Notes: generated by a model not told the origin, from the letters alone. Counted from the stretch's first letter, positions 7,964-16,286 are shown. The stretch is DNA of 46,454 bases from Bacillota bacterium (GCA_017417045.1 JAFPZZ010000012.1:1-46454); one strand, 5' to 3'. Numbers and translations are program-made.

Positions 7964-8435
7964 AAGAAACATCTTTCTTATAGGGATGCCGAGCTGCGGC
8001 AAGACGACGATAGGCCGCGTGCTCGCGGCAAAGCTCAGGCGCGAGTTCTTCGACACCGACATAATGATAGAAAAGGCGACCGGCACGACCATTCCTAAGC
8101 TCCACCGCGAGATAGGGGAGGATATGTTCCGCGACCTCGAATCCGGGGTCCTGAGCGGAGTCTCCGAGAAGAAGGGCGCGGTGATAGCGACCGGCGGCGG
8201 CCGCGTGCTGCGCGAGGAGAACAGGGGCTATATGGAAGGCGGCGTCATAGTCTGGCTGCAGAGGGATCTTGCTCTGCTCAGTCTGGACGGCCGCATCTCC
8301 AACGGAAGGACGACAATAGATAAGCTCTACATGGAGCGCAGAGAGAGATACGAGAGCTTCGCGCAGTACACGGCGGACAACAACGGGACGCCGGAGGAGA
8401 CCGCGCTCAGCATAATCGAGATGCTGGGGCTGTGA
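7956..8435 (+). CDS. aroK: Shikimate kinase
   Basis: 159 residues, start ATG at 7956 within the last codons of aroC. It phosphorylates shikimate at O3 with ATP. The P-loop GMPSCGKT (10-17), the shikimate-binding DTD (33-35) and GGG (80-82) are present, with lid and adenine-binding segments GRISNGRTT and LYMERRERYE. Slightly shorter than the usual 165-175 residues but apparently complete. The order aroA-aroC-aroK with overlaps indicates one transcript; no aroB, aroD or aroE is in the window. Confidence 0.93.
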   Translation: MDKRNIFLIGMPSCGKTTIGRVLAAKLRREFFDTDIMIEKATGTTIPKLHREIGEDMFRDLESGVLSGVSEKKGAVIATGGGRVLREENRGYMEGGVIVWLQRDLALLSLDGRISNGRTTIDKLYMERRERYESFAQYTADNNGTPEETALSIIEMLGL

Positions 8436-8540
8436 GAGGGGCTACGCCGCAGAGGCCGGTGCATTCGCGGCTGCTGTGGGCATTCGCAATTGCTCAGGAC
8501 GATCTTGCCTGGATAAAGGCAGCCCTTTCTTCATTTCCAC

Positions 8541-8569
8541 TTGCATTTTGAGCTGCGAAACTGTATATT
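8541..8569 (+). promoter_or_regulatory. Promoter of the amidohydrolase gene
   Basis: TTGCAT at 8541-8546 and TATATT at 8564-8569, 17 bases apart, with the start codon 64 bases further on. A weak TGCCT/AGGCA hairpin with a pyrimidine tail at about 8507-8530 may end the aro transcript. Confidence 0.6.
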
Positions 8570-8632
8570 ACATACAATATTATTCGCTTAATAATTGTTT
8601 GAAGACACAAATAGCAGGAGGAGACAACGCAC

Positions 8633-9808
8633 ATGGGCAAGGTATTTTTCACCAACGGCAACATCATGGACGTCAAAGCGGAGAAGATATTCAAGGGATC
8701 CATCCTCACCGAAGACGGCGTCATCAAGGAGGTGGGTGCCGATCTTACGGCTCCCGCGGACGCCGAGGTCGTTGATTTCGGAGGCGGATTCGTAAGCCCC
8801 GGACTCTTCAACTGTCATACTCATATACTCATGAGCGGCCAGGCCAATCCGAGCAAGGATATGGGCGAGGTAGAGACCATAGTCGACGCGCTCGGCAACT
8901 GCAAAAAGCACATAGAGACCGGCGTGACCTTTATCCGCGACGTGGGCGGCTCAAAGTATTACGATATCCAGATCAGGGACATGCAGAGAAAGGGCAAGAT
9001 ATTGGCCCCTGAGATGCAGGTCTCAGGCAGGAACATATGCATGACCGGCGGTCACGGCTGGAGCTCCGGCCGCGAGGCCGACGGCGCCGACGACGCGCGC
9101 AAGGCTGCCCGCGAGCAGCTCAGGGCCGGCGCTGACTGGATCAAGCTCATGGCCACCGGCGGCGTCATGACCAACGGCGTGGAGCCGGGCTCCCCGCAGT
9201 TAACCGAAGAGGAGATGAGGGCCGCCATCGAGGAAGCCCACAAGGTCGGAGCCAGGACCTGCACCCACGCGCAGGGCAACACCGGCATCAAGAACGCCCT
9301 CAGGGCGGGCATCGACTCCATCGAGCACGGCTTCTATCTCGACCAGTGGTGCTACGACTGGATGAAGGAGCACAACGTATACTTCGTACCGACCCTTTCC
9401 GCCATGTACTGGATCAAGGTCAACGGCGTGGAAGCGGGCATTCCCGAATGGGCCGTCAAGAAGGTCAACGGCGCCTTCGACGCTCACAAGAAGTCCTTCT
9501 ACGAGGCCTACAAGGCCGGCGTGAAGATCTGCCTCGGCACCGACGCCGGCACCCCGTTCAACTTCCACGACAGGACCGCCTACGAGATGGTCCTCATGGT
9601 CGAGGACGGCATGGAGCCCTGGGACGCCATCAAGAGCGGCACCGTCAACGCGGCCGAGCTCTGCCAGGTCGAGAAGACCCACGGCAGCATCGAGCCGGGC
9701 AAGGTCGCCAGCTTCACCGTCTACGGTGCGGATCCCATCGCGGACATCAACGCCGTCTGCGACTGCCGCATGACCGTCATCAAGGGCAAGGTGGCTTTCT
9801 GCAAGTAG
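8633..9808 (+). CDS. Metal-dependent amidohydrolase (imidazolonepropionase/Xaa-Pro dipeptidase-like)
   Basis: 391 residues, start ATG at 8633 behind AGGAGGAG. A TIM-barrel amidohydrolase with binuclear metal ligands visible in order: His62-Thr-His64 (CHTH), Lys171 (WIKLMATGG, bridging carboxylated lysine), His212 (CTHAQG), His232 (SIEHGF) and Asp304 (GTDAGTPF). The N-terminal small beta domain (GNIMDVKAEKIFKG) and the C-terminal VEKTHGSIEPGKVASFTVY strand are typical. Members hydrolyse cyclic amides or dipeptides such as Xaa-Pro or Xaa-Arg; the substrate is not predictable here. Monocistronic, with its own promoter and a terminator at 9915. No signal peptide. Confidence 0.88.
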   Translation: MGKVFFTNGNIMDVKAEKIFKGSILTEDGVIKEVGADLTAPADAEVVDFGGGFVSPGLFNCHTHILMSGQANPSKDMGEVETIVDALGNCKKHIETGVTFIRDVGGSKYYDIQIRDMQRKGKILAPEMQVSGRNICMTGGHGWSSGREADGADDARKAAREQLRAGADWIKLMATGGVMTNGVEPGSPQLTEEEMRAAIEEAHKVGARTCTHAQGNTGIKNALRAGIDSIEHGFYLDQWCYDWMKEHNVYFVPTLSAMYWIKVNGVEAGIPEWAVKKVNGAFDAHKKSFYEAYKAGVKICLGTDAGTPFNFHDRTAYEMVLMVEDGMEPWDAIKSGTVNAAELCQVEKTHGSIEPGKVASFTVYGADPIADINAVCDCRMTVIKGKVAFCK

Positions 9809-9914
9809 CAGGCAGCCGAAAAAGGCAGGATCCCGGAGTTTCAAGAGGTGAAACAGCAAGAGCTCCCCGAAGCCTTAAGAGCGATCTGGAGCAAGAGTAA
9901 TTCAGAGAATTAAA

Positions 9915-9958
9915 AAAAGGCCTGCGTCATCGGCGTCAACCGGCGGCGCAGGTCTTTT
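9915..9958. terminator. Bidirectional terminator between convergent genes
   Basis: AAAAGGCCTGCG at 9915-9926 pairs with CGCAGGTCTTTT at 9947-9958 (one G-T pair). T runs on both strands let it serve the amidohydrolase (+) and the ECF S component, whose stop is at 9962 (-). Confidence 0.85.
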
Positions 9959-9961
9959 GCC

Positions 9962-10524
9962 CTATTTTTCAAGCTTGAACAGCTTCGCTGTCAGACCCGA
10001 GATATACACGGAAAGGATGACGCCTATTACTACGGCGGCCGGGAGAGCCCATGCGGGGCTGAGCGCCATCAGGGTATCGGCGTAGCCGGCCGGCATCTCT
10101 TCGACGGCGCACTCGTACGTATACGCCCGGTTGAACCATATCTGGCCGTAATAGCCGAAGCTTGAGAAGCTCATTAGCGCGGTCGCGATAACGTCGCCGT
10201 TCAAACTGTACCTGCAGGCAGCTCTGACAGCTTCCGCAAGGACCGTTATCACGATAAGCGGGGCGACGTGCCACAGGACAGCGTCCTGTATCGCCAGCAG
10301 CAGAAGAAGTATGCCAAGGAACAGGCAGAGCGCTGTTCCCGGAGCCTTCGTACGTCTGAACGCTGTGATTACGATGCCCGAGAGCAGTATCCCAGCCGTT
10401 ATCTGGTAGCACACGAAGAGGACAGGATGAAATGAGCCTGTCACGCATACTATCGCTGTCATGACGGCGTACAGTACTGCGTAAAGCAGGTTTCTGAGCG
10501 CAGTTTTTTGTTCCACTTTTCCAT
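9962..10524 (-). CDS. MptD/Trep_Strep-family ECF transporter S component, reading frame broken near the start
   Basis: About 187 residues with six hydrophobic segments. The C-terminal half, including SFSSFGYYGQIWFNRAY and the EEMPAGYADTL loop, matches my knowledge of MptD-type putative ECF substrate-binding subunits. S components bind a vitamin or other small substrate in the membrane and need shared A and T components, which are not nearby. The best start is the ATG at 10524 with GGAGG nine bases upstream, but that frame stops after 21 codons. The conserved protein is in the -1 frame and joins at an A6 run (10504-10509), giving MEKWNKK then TALRNLL. The uninterrupted frame has only an unsupported TTG at 10549 or GTG at 10515. 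A TetR gene lies upstream. Confidence 0.65.
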
Positions 10525-10553
10525 AATTAAAGGCCTCCTTGGTTAACAAAAAC

Positions 10554-10572
10554 GGTTATCGTTAGCTAACTT
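10554..10572 (-). promoter_or_regulatory. Candidate TetR operator before the ECF S gene
   Basis: Contains the perfect palindrome GTTAGCTAAC (10561-10570) next to GGTTATC, so on the minus strand it reads AAGTTAGC...GATAACC. It shares the AAGTTA half-site with the stronger inverted repeat upstream of the tetR gene. Operator role is inference. Confidence 0.35.
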
Positions 10573-10643
10573 TATGGCAAAGAAAAAACTCGCGTAAGCG
10601 GGTCTTTCTCTTGCGTTTATCGATACTGGTTCCAGGGTCCTTC

Positions 10644-11243
10644 TCAGGCTCCCAAGATCTTCATCCATCCGGGATAGAGCAGTTCTCCTACGAATCTCAG
10701 ATGGCCGAGGGCTTCATCCTTCGTCATATCGTGCCGCACCGTTTCGAATATGAGGTGGACGTAAGCCGTTGACAGCATGTGCCACTGCGTTTCCTGGATG
10801 TTTCTGGATATCCTGCCTGCTTTCAGCAGCGATTCAGAATACGCCATGTTGCCCTCAGCCTCCATCCTGATCAGATCGTCCTCGAAGGTCTCGAATGTCG
10901 ATCCGGCCGAGCAGCAGATCAGCAGTTTCACGCCGTCGTAATGATCGTAGATGACGTCGGCCCAGATGGCCGGCCAGTCCGGGCGGAAGGGGTCGTGATC
11001 CGGATCGGTCCTCATATGGCTTTCAGCCCTGGAAAAGGCCTCTTAAAACGCGTCCAGAGCGTCCTTCACCAGGAAGCGGAACATATCCTCCTTGCCGCTG
11101 AAATGTTTGTACAGCCCCGCGGTCGTGATCCCGACCTTGGCCGATATCCTGTTCAGCGACGCCTTTTCGTATCCGAAGGTGAGGAATTCCTCTTTCATGC
11201 ACCGGATTATCCTGGCGTTGGTCTTTTCTTTATCTCTGGACAA
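10644..11243 (-). pseudogene. TetR-family regulator interrupted by an in-frame TAA
   Basis: Reading from a TTG at 11243 (GGGAG seven bases upstream) gives 66 residues with a complete TetR DNA-binding domain (ASLNRISAKVGITTAGLYKHFSGKED). The frame then meets TAA at 11043-11045 and continues in the same frame to 10644 through a helical ligand-binding domain. The whole would be about 199 residues, the normal TetR length, so one substitution explains the split. Adjacency to the ECF S gene and matching inverted repeats on both sides suggest it controls that gene and itself. As read, the product would be a DNA-binding domain without its dimerisation domain. Sequencing error, a recent mutation or readthrough are the alternatives. 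Confidence 0.8.
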
Positions 11244-11296
11244 TCCTTTTCTCCCGCGTGCGCGCTTTATGATGAGTTTGCAGGCATTTGCAATAT

Positions 11297-11317
11297 TAAG
11301 TTAATCATATTAACTTA
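11297..11317. promoter_or_regulatory. Perfect inverted repeat upstream of tetR
   Basis: TAAGTTAAT (11297-11305), a CAT spacer, then ATTAACTTA (11309-11317): a 9-bp perfect inverted repeat of typical TetR-operator size, 54 bases upstream of the tetR start and between it and the divergent rubrerythrin promoter. Confidence 0.6.
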
Positions 11318-11380
11318 TAAAAGTCAAGTTCTTCCACTGTCTTGGCGTCACGCGGGCTGTAACGCGGATCATCCGTGTGA

Positions 11381-11386
11381 TATAAT
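11381..11386 (+). promoter_or_regulatory. Rubrerythrin promoter (extended -10)
   Basis: TGATATAAT is an extended -10 element with TATAAT at 11381-11386, 42 bases before the start codon. No good -35 is visible, consistent with reliance on the TG extension. Confidence 0.5.
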
Positions 11387-11427
11387 ACAAATGATTCGTT
11401 ATAGCTGTTTGGAAAAGGAGAAACATG

Positions 11428-11964
11428 ATGAGCAAATACGCAGGAACAAAGACCGAAAAGAACCTCGAGGCCGCGTTTGCCGGCGAGTCTCAGGCCAGGA
11501 ACAAGTATACCTATTTCGCCTCCACCGCGAAAAAGGAGGGCTTCGAACAGATCTCCGCGATCTTCCTCAAGACCGCTGAGAACGAGAAGGAGCACGCCAA
11601 GATGTGGTTCAAGGAGCTGGGCGGCATAGGAAGCACCGCCGAGAACCTCGGCGCCGCCGCCGACGGCGAGAATTACGAGTGGACCGACATGTACGAAGGC
11701 TTCGCCAAGACCGCTGAGGAAGAAGGCTTCCCCGAACTCGCCGCGAAGTTCCGCGGCGTGGCCGCCATCGAGAAGGCGCACGAGGAGAGATACCGCGCGC
11801 TCCTGAAGAACGTCGAGGCCAAGGCCGTATTCGAGAAGAGCTCCGTCAAGGTATGGGAATGCCGCAACTGCGGTCATATCATGACCGGAACCAAGGCGCC
11901 CGAGCTCTGCCCGGTATGCGCGCACCCGCAGGCCTACTTCGAGCTGCGCGAGGAGAATTATTAG
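11428..11964 (+). CDS. Rubrerythrin
   Basis: 178 residues from the second of two adjacent ATG codons; the first (11425) is only four bases from AAGGAG. A ferritin-like four-helix domain carries the diiron ligands in [24 protein letters not shown] and EKAHEERY. The C terminus is a rubredoxin-type domain with CRNCG and CPVC (about residues 145-163) binding one iron. Rubrerythrins reduce hydrogen peroxide in the cytosol of anaerobes, with electrons from rubredoxin or NADH oxidoreductases. Full length and apparently intact, monocistronic, with a terminator at 12099. An anaerobic lifestyle is the natural reading. Confidence 0.95.
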   Translation: MSKYAGTKTEKNLEAAFAGESQARNKYTYFASTAKKEGFEQISAIFLKTAENEKEHAKMWFKELGGIGSTAENLGAAADGENYEWTDMYEGFAKTAEEEGFPELAAKFRGVAAIEKAHEERYRALLKNVEAKAVFEKSSVKVWECRNCGHIMTGTKAPELCPVCAHPQAYFELREENY

Positions 11965-12098
11965 GAAGTTTCTAGGCGCGCTTTCGCCTGCGTCGCTGCG
12001 GACACAGCCGGCAGCATCCCTGCAGGCATGAACGATCAGGCGGCGCTTCGGACGCGGGGCCGGGAGCTTGAAGAAGATCATGATACGCAATGAAAAAT

Positions 12099-12120
12099 AG
12101 GAGGCCGGAAGGCCTCCTTT
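12099..12120 (+). terminator. Rubrerythrin terminator
   Basis: AGGAGGCC and GGCCTCCT form an 8-bp perfect stem with a GGAA loop, flanked by A and T runs. Just after it, ATGTCCTTATAAAGC is repeated directly at about 12125 and 12147. Confidence 0.85.
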
Positions 12121-12210
12121 GCGCATGTCCTTATAAAGCGGAAGCTATGTCCTTATAAAGCCGGCGCTTGCCGAATATATGCAGCTGCTCCTGTACTCGG
12201 CGCCATTCCG

Positions 12211-12567
12211 TTACACGCCCTGCTCAGGGTCCTTAAGCAGATCCCTGTAGGAATCGCCCCACAGATACCACTGCTTGTCCTTCGGATCCTGAAAAACCTT
12301 TACGATCCGTTCTTCTCCTGTCTCGGGGATGACGACGTATATGTTTTCGATATAGATATCTACACCGCTGTAGATCGAATGCTGCGGATCGTTGACGTCC
12401 TCGTGCATCCAGAAGCGGTAGCTGTCTCCGTAGGGGGTATAGCCGTTGTCCGCGTTCGCCCCCTCGCAGAACATCCTGATCCACCAGTCGGCGTGAGCTG
12501 CCTTCTGCCCGCAGGAGCTGAGCATAATTATGAGCGCCAGGATCAGCGCGGCGGTCTTCTTGTTCAT
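12211..12567 (-). CDS. Small predicted lipoprotein of unknown function
   Basis: 118 residues, start ATG at 12567 with AAGGAG upstream. A lipoprotein signal peptide is clear: basic N terminus, hydrophobic core and lipobox LSSC with Cys19 as the acylated residue. The mature part of about 100 residues is rich in Trp, Tyr and Asp (WWIRMF, YRFWMH, WYLWGDSYRDL) and looks like a small compact extracellular domain; I do not recognise the family. It is on its own, between the rubrerythrin terminator and an unassigned 360-base stretch. Confidence 0.75.
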   Translation of the reverse strand: MNKKTAALILALIIMLSSCGQKAAHADWWIRMFCEGANADNGYTPYGDSYRFWMHEDVNDPQHSIYSGVDIYIENIYVVIPETGEERIVKVFQDPKDKQWYLWGDSYRDLLKDPEQGV

Positions 12568-12672
12568 AGGGATCTCCTTGAATCTGCATTTCAGTCCGGA
12601 GGCTCATTTTAACTTAATTTAATCACCATTTTCCGGCGGCAGCACAGCCGAATACGGTATGCCGGGGGAATA

Positions 12673-12780
12673 ATGATGCCAAAGCCGCATGAGCATATTT
12701 GTTTTCCGCATTTCCGGCGCTTAAAAACGGCGGCGCTGTATCAAGTTAAAAAAGGGAATGTCCGCTCCTGCGCTGCGTAA
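12673..12780 (+). CDS. Possible 35-residue basic peptide (doubtful)
   Basis: A short frame starting MMPKPHEHICFP has GGGGGA three to four bases before its ATG, and a strong terminator begins about 40 bases after its stop. No family is recognisable, and a 35-codon frame can occur by chance. The stretch 12568-12927 otherwise holds only this frame, the terminator and the leader of the next gene. Confidence 0.15.
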   Translation: MMPKPHEHICFPHFRRLKTAALYQVKKGNVRSCAA

Positions 12781-12820
12781 TGATGTTATTTGGCAGACAA
12801 GCGGTCTATGAAGAATCAAT

Positions 12821-12857
12821 AAATAAATGCCGCGGGAATTACTCCCGCGGTTTATTT
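12821..12857. terminator. Strong bidirectional terminator without an obvious upstream gene
   Basis: CCGCGGGA (12830-12837) and TCCCGCGG (12843-12850) are flanked by AAATAAA and TTTATTT, which also pair. The rubrerythrin transcript already has its own terminator at 12099, so this hairpin may end a small unannotated transcript or insulate the next gene. Confidence 0.8.
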
Positions 12858-12927
12858 GTGCTATCATAAAACATGATCTCATCGTATTAAAGGCCCCTAT
12901 AGGGGATGAATCGAACAGGAGTACGCC

Positions 12928-14850
12928 ATGTTTTGCATCAATTGCGGGAAACAGCTTCCCGATAACAGCAGATTCTGCCCGTACTGCGGCACGCCCGTCG
13001 CCGTCACGGAGATCGGGGAGGCTGCCGAAGAGAAAACAGAAGAGCTTAAGGCTGCCGCTGAGGAGACTGCTGAAGAGCTGAAAGTCGCTGCGGAGGAGAC
13101 TGCTGAAGAGCTTAAGGCTGCCGCGGAGGAAAAAGCTGCCGAGGTCTCCGAAGAGCTGAAGGCCGCTGCTGAAAAGGCTGCCGCAGCCGCGGCAGGCGCC
13201 AAGGAAGCAGCCGAAAGGGCCGCTGAGAAGGCCGAAGAGGAGATCGCCGAGACCTTCGGCGAGCTTTCGGGCATAGCCGAGGAAAAAGCTGAGGAGCTCG
13301 AGGGTCTGTCGAACGAGACAATCGAGGATCTCGCCGAAAAGATCGAAGAGGGCGTCCAGAATATATCCGAGACCGCGGGCGAAGTCAGCGCCGAGGCCGA
13401 GGATAAGATAGAAGAGCTCGAGGCTGCCGCCGAGGAGAAGCTGGAAGCCGCAAACGAAGCCGCCGAAGCCACAGCCGAAGCAGTAAGCGAAGCCGCCGAA
13501 ACCGCCGCTGAAGCTATTGTAGAGGCCCTCGCCGAAGCAACATCCGACTGGAGCCTCACCAAGGAAGCCGCGGCAGCAGCCGAGGCGGAAGGCATGGCCC
13601 CTGAGGAGGCCGCCAAGGTAGAGGCTACGGAGTCCGCGAAGGCCGCAGCGGAGACAGCGGCCGCAGCTGCAGCCGCAGCCGCCGCAAGCGAAGCGGCCAA
13701 GGCCGAAAAGAAGAAGAGCAAGAGCAAGAAGATCATTTCCACCGTTCTGGCGCTCCTGGTAGTCGCTGGCGCAGCGGGCTGGTACTTCTATCAGAACTCC
13801 GCCCCGGTCAAGCTGAAGAAGCTTCAGGCTAACGTTGAGCAGATCGCGGCCACGGGAGACTACGAGCAGGCGATAGATACTTACAAGGAAGCCCTGGGCA
13901 CCGGGCTTGACGACGCCGTCATAGAGCAGGGCATCAAGGATCTGTATATCAATTACCTGAACGCCGTCGCGCAGACCGAGCCGCTCTCCGTCGTAATGGA
14001 TCTCACGGACCGGATCGCGGAGGAGTTTCCCGATCTGAGCGACTCCGCGCTTGCTATGCTCAGAGGCGTCCTGGAAAGGGAGATGGAGGCCGCCAGGGAT
14101 GCCGGAGATATCGACGCCGCCAAAGACATATACATGAAGGCGATCCTCAAGTATCCCACCATCTCGGGCAGCATAGAAAGCATTTACAGCGGTATGCGCA
14201 AGGATAAGGCCGAGGAGCTGTTCAGCGATTTCATGACCGAAGAATGCGTCGCTATACTCAAGAGCGGCTCGCTCCAGGATATCCGCGATTATCTCGAGCT
14301 TCGCAACGTGCGCGCAGCATTGAACGAGATCACGAGCTATAACAGCGGCGACGTCGTGATCGACGCTGCGGGATACCCCGGCCTCAAGGTCGGAAAGCAC
14401 AGGGTCGACGGCACGACGGTGATCTACATCGGCGAGTACAAGGGCAATGTGCCCGACGGACAGGGCGTGCGCATCTGCTACGTGATCGATTCGGAAGCGG
14501 GCGCGGATAAGTACATAGTCACAAGGCTCAGCAGCACGTTCTACGCGGGCGTCCCCTCGGGCAAATTCTCCGAAAGGGTACTCGTGAACGGGACCAACAG
14601 ACATGAATACCTGGTAACGGGCAGCACCAATTCCGGCAAGTACAACGGCCCGATCAAGATCGAATACAGCAGCGCCGACGAGCCCCTCGTATTCATGGGC
14701 AATTTCACGGACGGCAAGCTTACTAACGCTGAGACCACTGAAGACGGGAAGTATTTCGTGGCGATAACCGAAGACGGCAGCGTCTACGTGACTACCACGA
14801 GCCTCGACAGTACCTGGGGAGTATACCCCGGCAACAGGAGGATACTGTAA
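12928..14850 (+). CDS. Zinc-ribbon, Ala/Glu-repeat, single-pass membrane protein with MORN-like C terminus
   Basis: 640 residues, start ATG at 12928 behind CAGGAG. Domains: a zinc ribbon with Cys3, Cys6, Cys17 and Cys20; an Ala/Glu/Lys-rich helical region (about 30-258) containing 11-residue repeats of the ELKAAAEETAE type; a basic KKKSKSKK stop-transfer stretch; one transmembrane helix (about 269-287); a TPR-like helical segment (GDYEQAIDTYKEALG and following); and a C-terminal beta region with MORN-like GEYKGNVPDGQGV and FMGNFTDGKLT. The basic stretch before the helix places the ribbon and repeats in the cytosol and the rest outside. I do not recognise the full architecture; zinc-ribbon plus membrane helix proteins are common and poorly understood in Clostridia. 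A CCCC-TATA-GGGG hairpin lies in the leader at 12894-12905. Confidence 0.85.
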   Translation: MFCINCGKQLPDNSRFCPYCGTPVAVTEIGEAAEEKTEELKAAAEETAEELKVAAEETAEELKAAAEEKAAEVSEELKAAAEKAAAAAAGAKEAAERAAEKAEEEIAETFGELSGIAEEKAEELEGLSNETIEDLAEKIEEGVQNISETAGEVSAEAEDKIEELEAAAEEKLEAANEAAEATAEAVSEAAETAAEAIVEALAEATSDWSLTKEAAAAAEAEGMAPEEAAKVEATESAKAAAETAAAAAAAAAASEAAKAEKKKSKSKKIISTVLALLVVAGAAGWYFYQNSAPVKLKKLQANVEQIAATGDYEQAIDTYKEALGTGLDDAVIEQGIKDLYINYLNAVAQTEPLSVVMDLTDRIAEEFPDLSDSALAMLRGVLEREMEAARDAGDIDAAKDIYMKAILKYPTISGSIESIYSGMRKDKAEELFSDFMTEECVAILKSGSLQDIRDYLELRNVRAALNEITSYNSGDVVIDAAGYPGLKVGKHRVDGTTVIYIGEYKGNVPDGQGVRICYVIDSEAGADKYIVTRLSSTFYAGVPSGKFSERVLVNGTNRHEYLVTGSTNSGKYNGPIKIEYSSADEPLVFMGNFTDGKLTNAETTEDGKYFVAITEDGSVYVTTTSLDSTWGVYPGNRRIL

Positions 14851-14940
14851 GCTCAGGCCCCGGTCGCTAAGGGGCGCGGACAGGCAAAGCCCCGGCGCTC
14901 AGAAGAGCTGCAGCCCTGAGGCATATAGTCTATGAACGTC

Positions 14941-14966
14941 AAAACTCCCCCGCGAGGGGGAGTTTT
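14941..14966. terminator. Bidirectional terminator between the MORN-like gene and metK
   Basis: AAAACTCCCCC and GGGGGAGTTTT form an 11-bp perfect stem with a GCGA loop, flanked by T runs in both directions. Confidence 0.93.
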
Positions 14967-15000
14967 CTTGTCTGGTTACGACCCCGCGTTCGACGCGGAG

Positions 15001-15060
15001 TCGGTCCTTTGCTTGCCTGATCGGTCCTTCGTATGCCGGGTCGGCCCTATGTTTGCCTGA
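15001..15060. repeat. Three tandem 20-bp degenerate repeats
   Basis: Units at 15001-15020, 15021-15040 and 15041-15060 all begin TCGGTCC or TCGGCCC, with the middle reading TT(T/C)G(C/T) and a TGCC near the end. They lie just past the metK stop, in the 3' region of that transcript. Function unknown. Confidence 0.6.
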
Positions 15061-15066
15061 GGCAGC

Positions 15067-16230
15067 CTATATCCTGTCGTCGTCCACGACCTTGTCCGCC
15101 TCTGCGATGAGGTCCATGACCCTGTCGGTCATCTCCCAGCGGAAGCCCTGATCTTCGCGGCCGAAGTGGCCGTAGTTGCTGGTCTTCCTGTAGATGGGCT
15201 CCCTGAGTCCGAGGATCTTGATGATCGAGGCCGGTCTGAAGTCGAAGGTCTTGGACACGATGTCGGCAAGGACGGTGTCGGGAAGCACTCCCGTGCCGAA
15301 GCTGTCGAGCATTATGGAGATAGGCTCGGCCATGCCTATGGCATAGGCCAGCTGCAGCTCGCATTTCTCCGCCAGATGCGCCGCGACGAGGTTCTTTGCG
15401 GCGTATCTTGCCATGTAGCAGGCCGAGCGGTCGACCTTGGTGGGATCCTTGCCGGAGAAGCATCCGCCGCCGTGGCGCGAGTAGCCGCCGTAGGTGTCGA
15501 CGATTATCTTGCGGCCTGTGAGGCCGGAATCGCCGTAAGGTCCGCCGATTACGAACCTTCCGGTGGGATTGACGAAATACCTGGTCTCGTCGTCGAGCAG
15601 CGCGGGGTCTATTATCGGCTTTATAACGTGCTCTATGAGGTCCGCCTTGATCTGCTGCTGGCTGACCTCCGGGTCGTGCTGGGCGGAGATGAGCACGGTG
15701 TGGACCCTGAGGGGCTTTCCGTCATCGTCATACTCGATGGTGACCTGGGTCTTGCCGTCGGGTCTGAGATAGGGCAGAGTGCCGTCCTTGCGAACGTCTG
15801 TGAGCCTCTTGGAGAGTTTGTGCGCGAGGCTTATTGAAAGCGGCATGAGCTCGGGGGTCTCCGTGCAGGCGTAGCCGAACATTATGCCCTGGTCGCCCGC
15901 TCCTTCGACGTCCACGCCCATGGCGATGTCGGGACTCTGCGTGTGCACGCTGTTTATGACGGCGCAGGAAAAGCTGTCGAAGCCGTATTCGGACTTGGTA
16001 TAGCCTATATCCGCGATGACTCCTCTGGCGATCTCGCCGAAGTCCACGTAGCCCTCGGTCGTCATCTCTCCCATTATCGATACGAGCCCGGTCGTGACCG
16101 TGGTCTCGCAGGCTACGCGGCTCATGGGATCCTGGCGCAGAGCCTCGTCGAGTATGGCGTCGGAGATCTGGTCAGCTATCTTGTCGGGATGTCCTTCGGT
16201 CACCGATTCCGAAGTAAAAAGTCTTTTCAT
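15067..16230 (-). CDS. metK: S-adenosylmethionine synthetase
   Basis: 387 residues from the ATG at 16230 ([17 protein letters not shown]), with AGGAGG four bases upstream; the longer upstream frame runs through the terminator. It makes SAM from methionine and ATP in the cytosol. The N-terminal GHPDK, the methionine-loop region [12 protein letters not shown] (about 112-123) and the phosphate loop [16 protein letters not shown] are present. Length is normal for the family. Expression is evidently controlled by the SAM-I riboswitch and terminator in its leader, a product-feedback arrangement usual in Bacillota. Confidence 0.97.
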   Translation of the reverse strand: MKRLFTSESVTEGHPDKIADQISDAILDEALRQDPMSRVACETTVTTGLVSIMGEMTTEGYVDFGEIARGVIADIGYTKSEYGFDSFSCAVINSVHTQSPDIAMGVDVEGAGDQGIMFGYACTETPELMPLSISLAHKLSKRLTDVRKDGTLPYLRPDGKTQVTIEYDDDGKPLRVHTVLISAQHDPEVSQQQIKADLIEHVIKPIIDPALLDDETRYFVNPTGRFVIGGPYGDSGLTGRKIIVDTYGGYSRHGGGCFSGKDPTKVDRSACYMARYAAKNLVAAHLAEKCELQLAYAIGMAEPISIMLDSFGTGVLPDTVLADIVSKTFDFRPASIIKILGLREPIYRKTSNYGHFGREDQGFRWEMTDRVMDLIAEADKVVDDDRI

Positions 16231-16250
16231 GGTTCCTCCTTCCGGGCTAT

Positions 16251-16276
16251 GAAAAAGCCTCTTCCGAAGAAGAGGC
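16251..16276 (-). terminator. Expression-platform terminator of the metK riboswitch
   Basis: On the minus strand GCCTCTTC and GAAGAGGC form an 8-bp stem with a TTCG loop, followed by TTTTTC, between the aptamer and the metK ribosome binding site. It would form when SAM is bound. Confidence 0.9.
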
Positions 16277-16286
16277 GTCATCTCTA

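Noticed and set aside
9969..10448. Arg-rich open frame on the minus strand overlapping the ECF S component.
   Set aside because: It is a shadow frame of the membrane protein gene; composition is the typical Arg/Ser-rich pattern of GC-rich off-frames.
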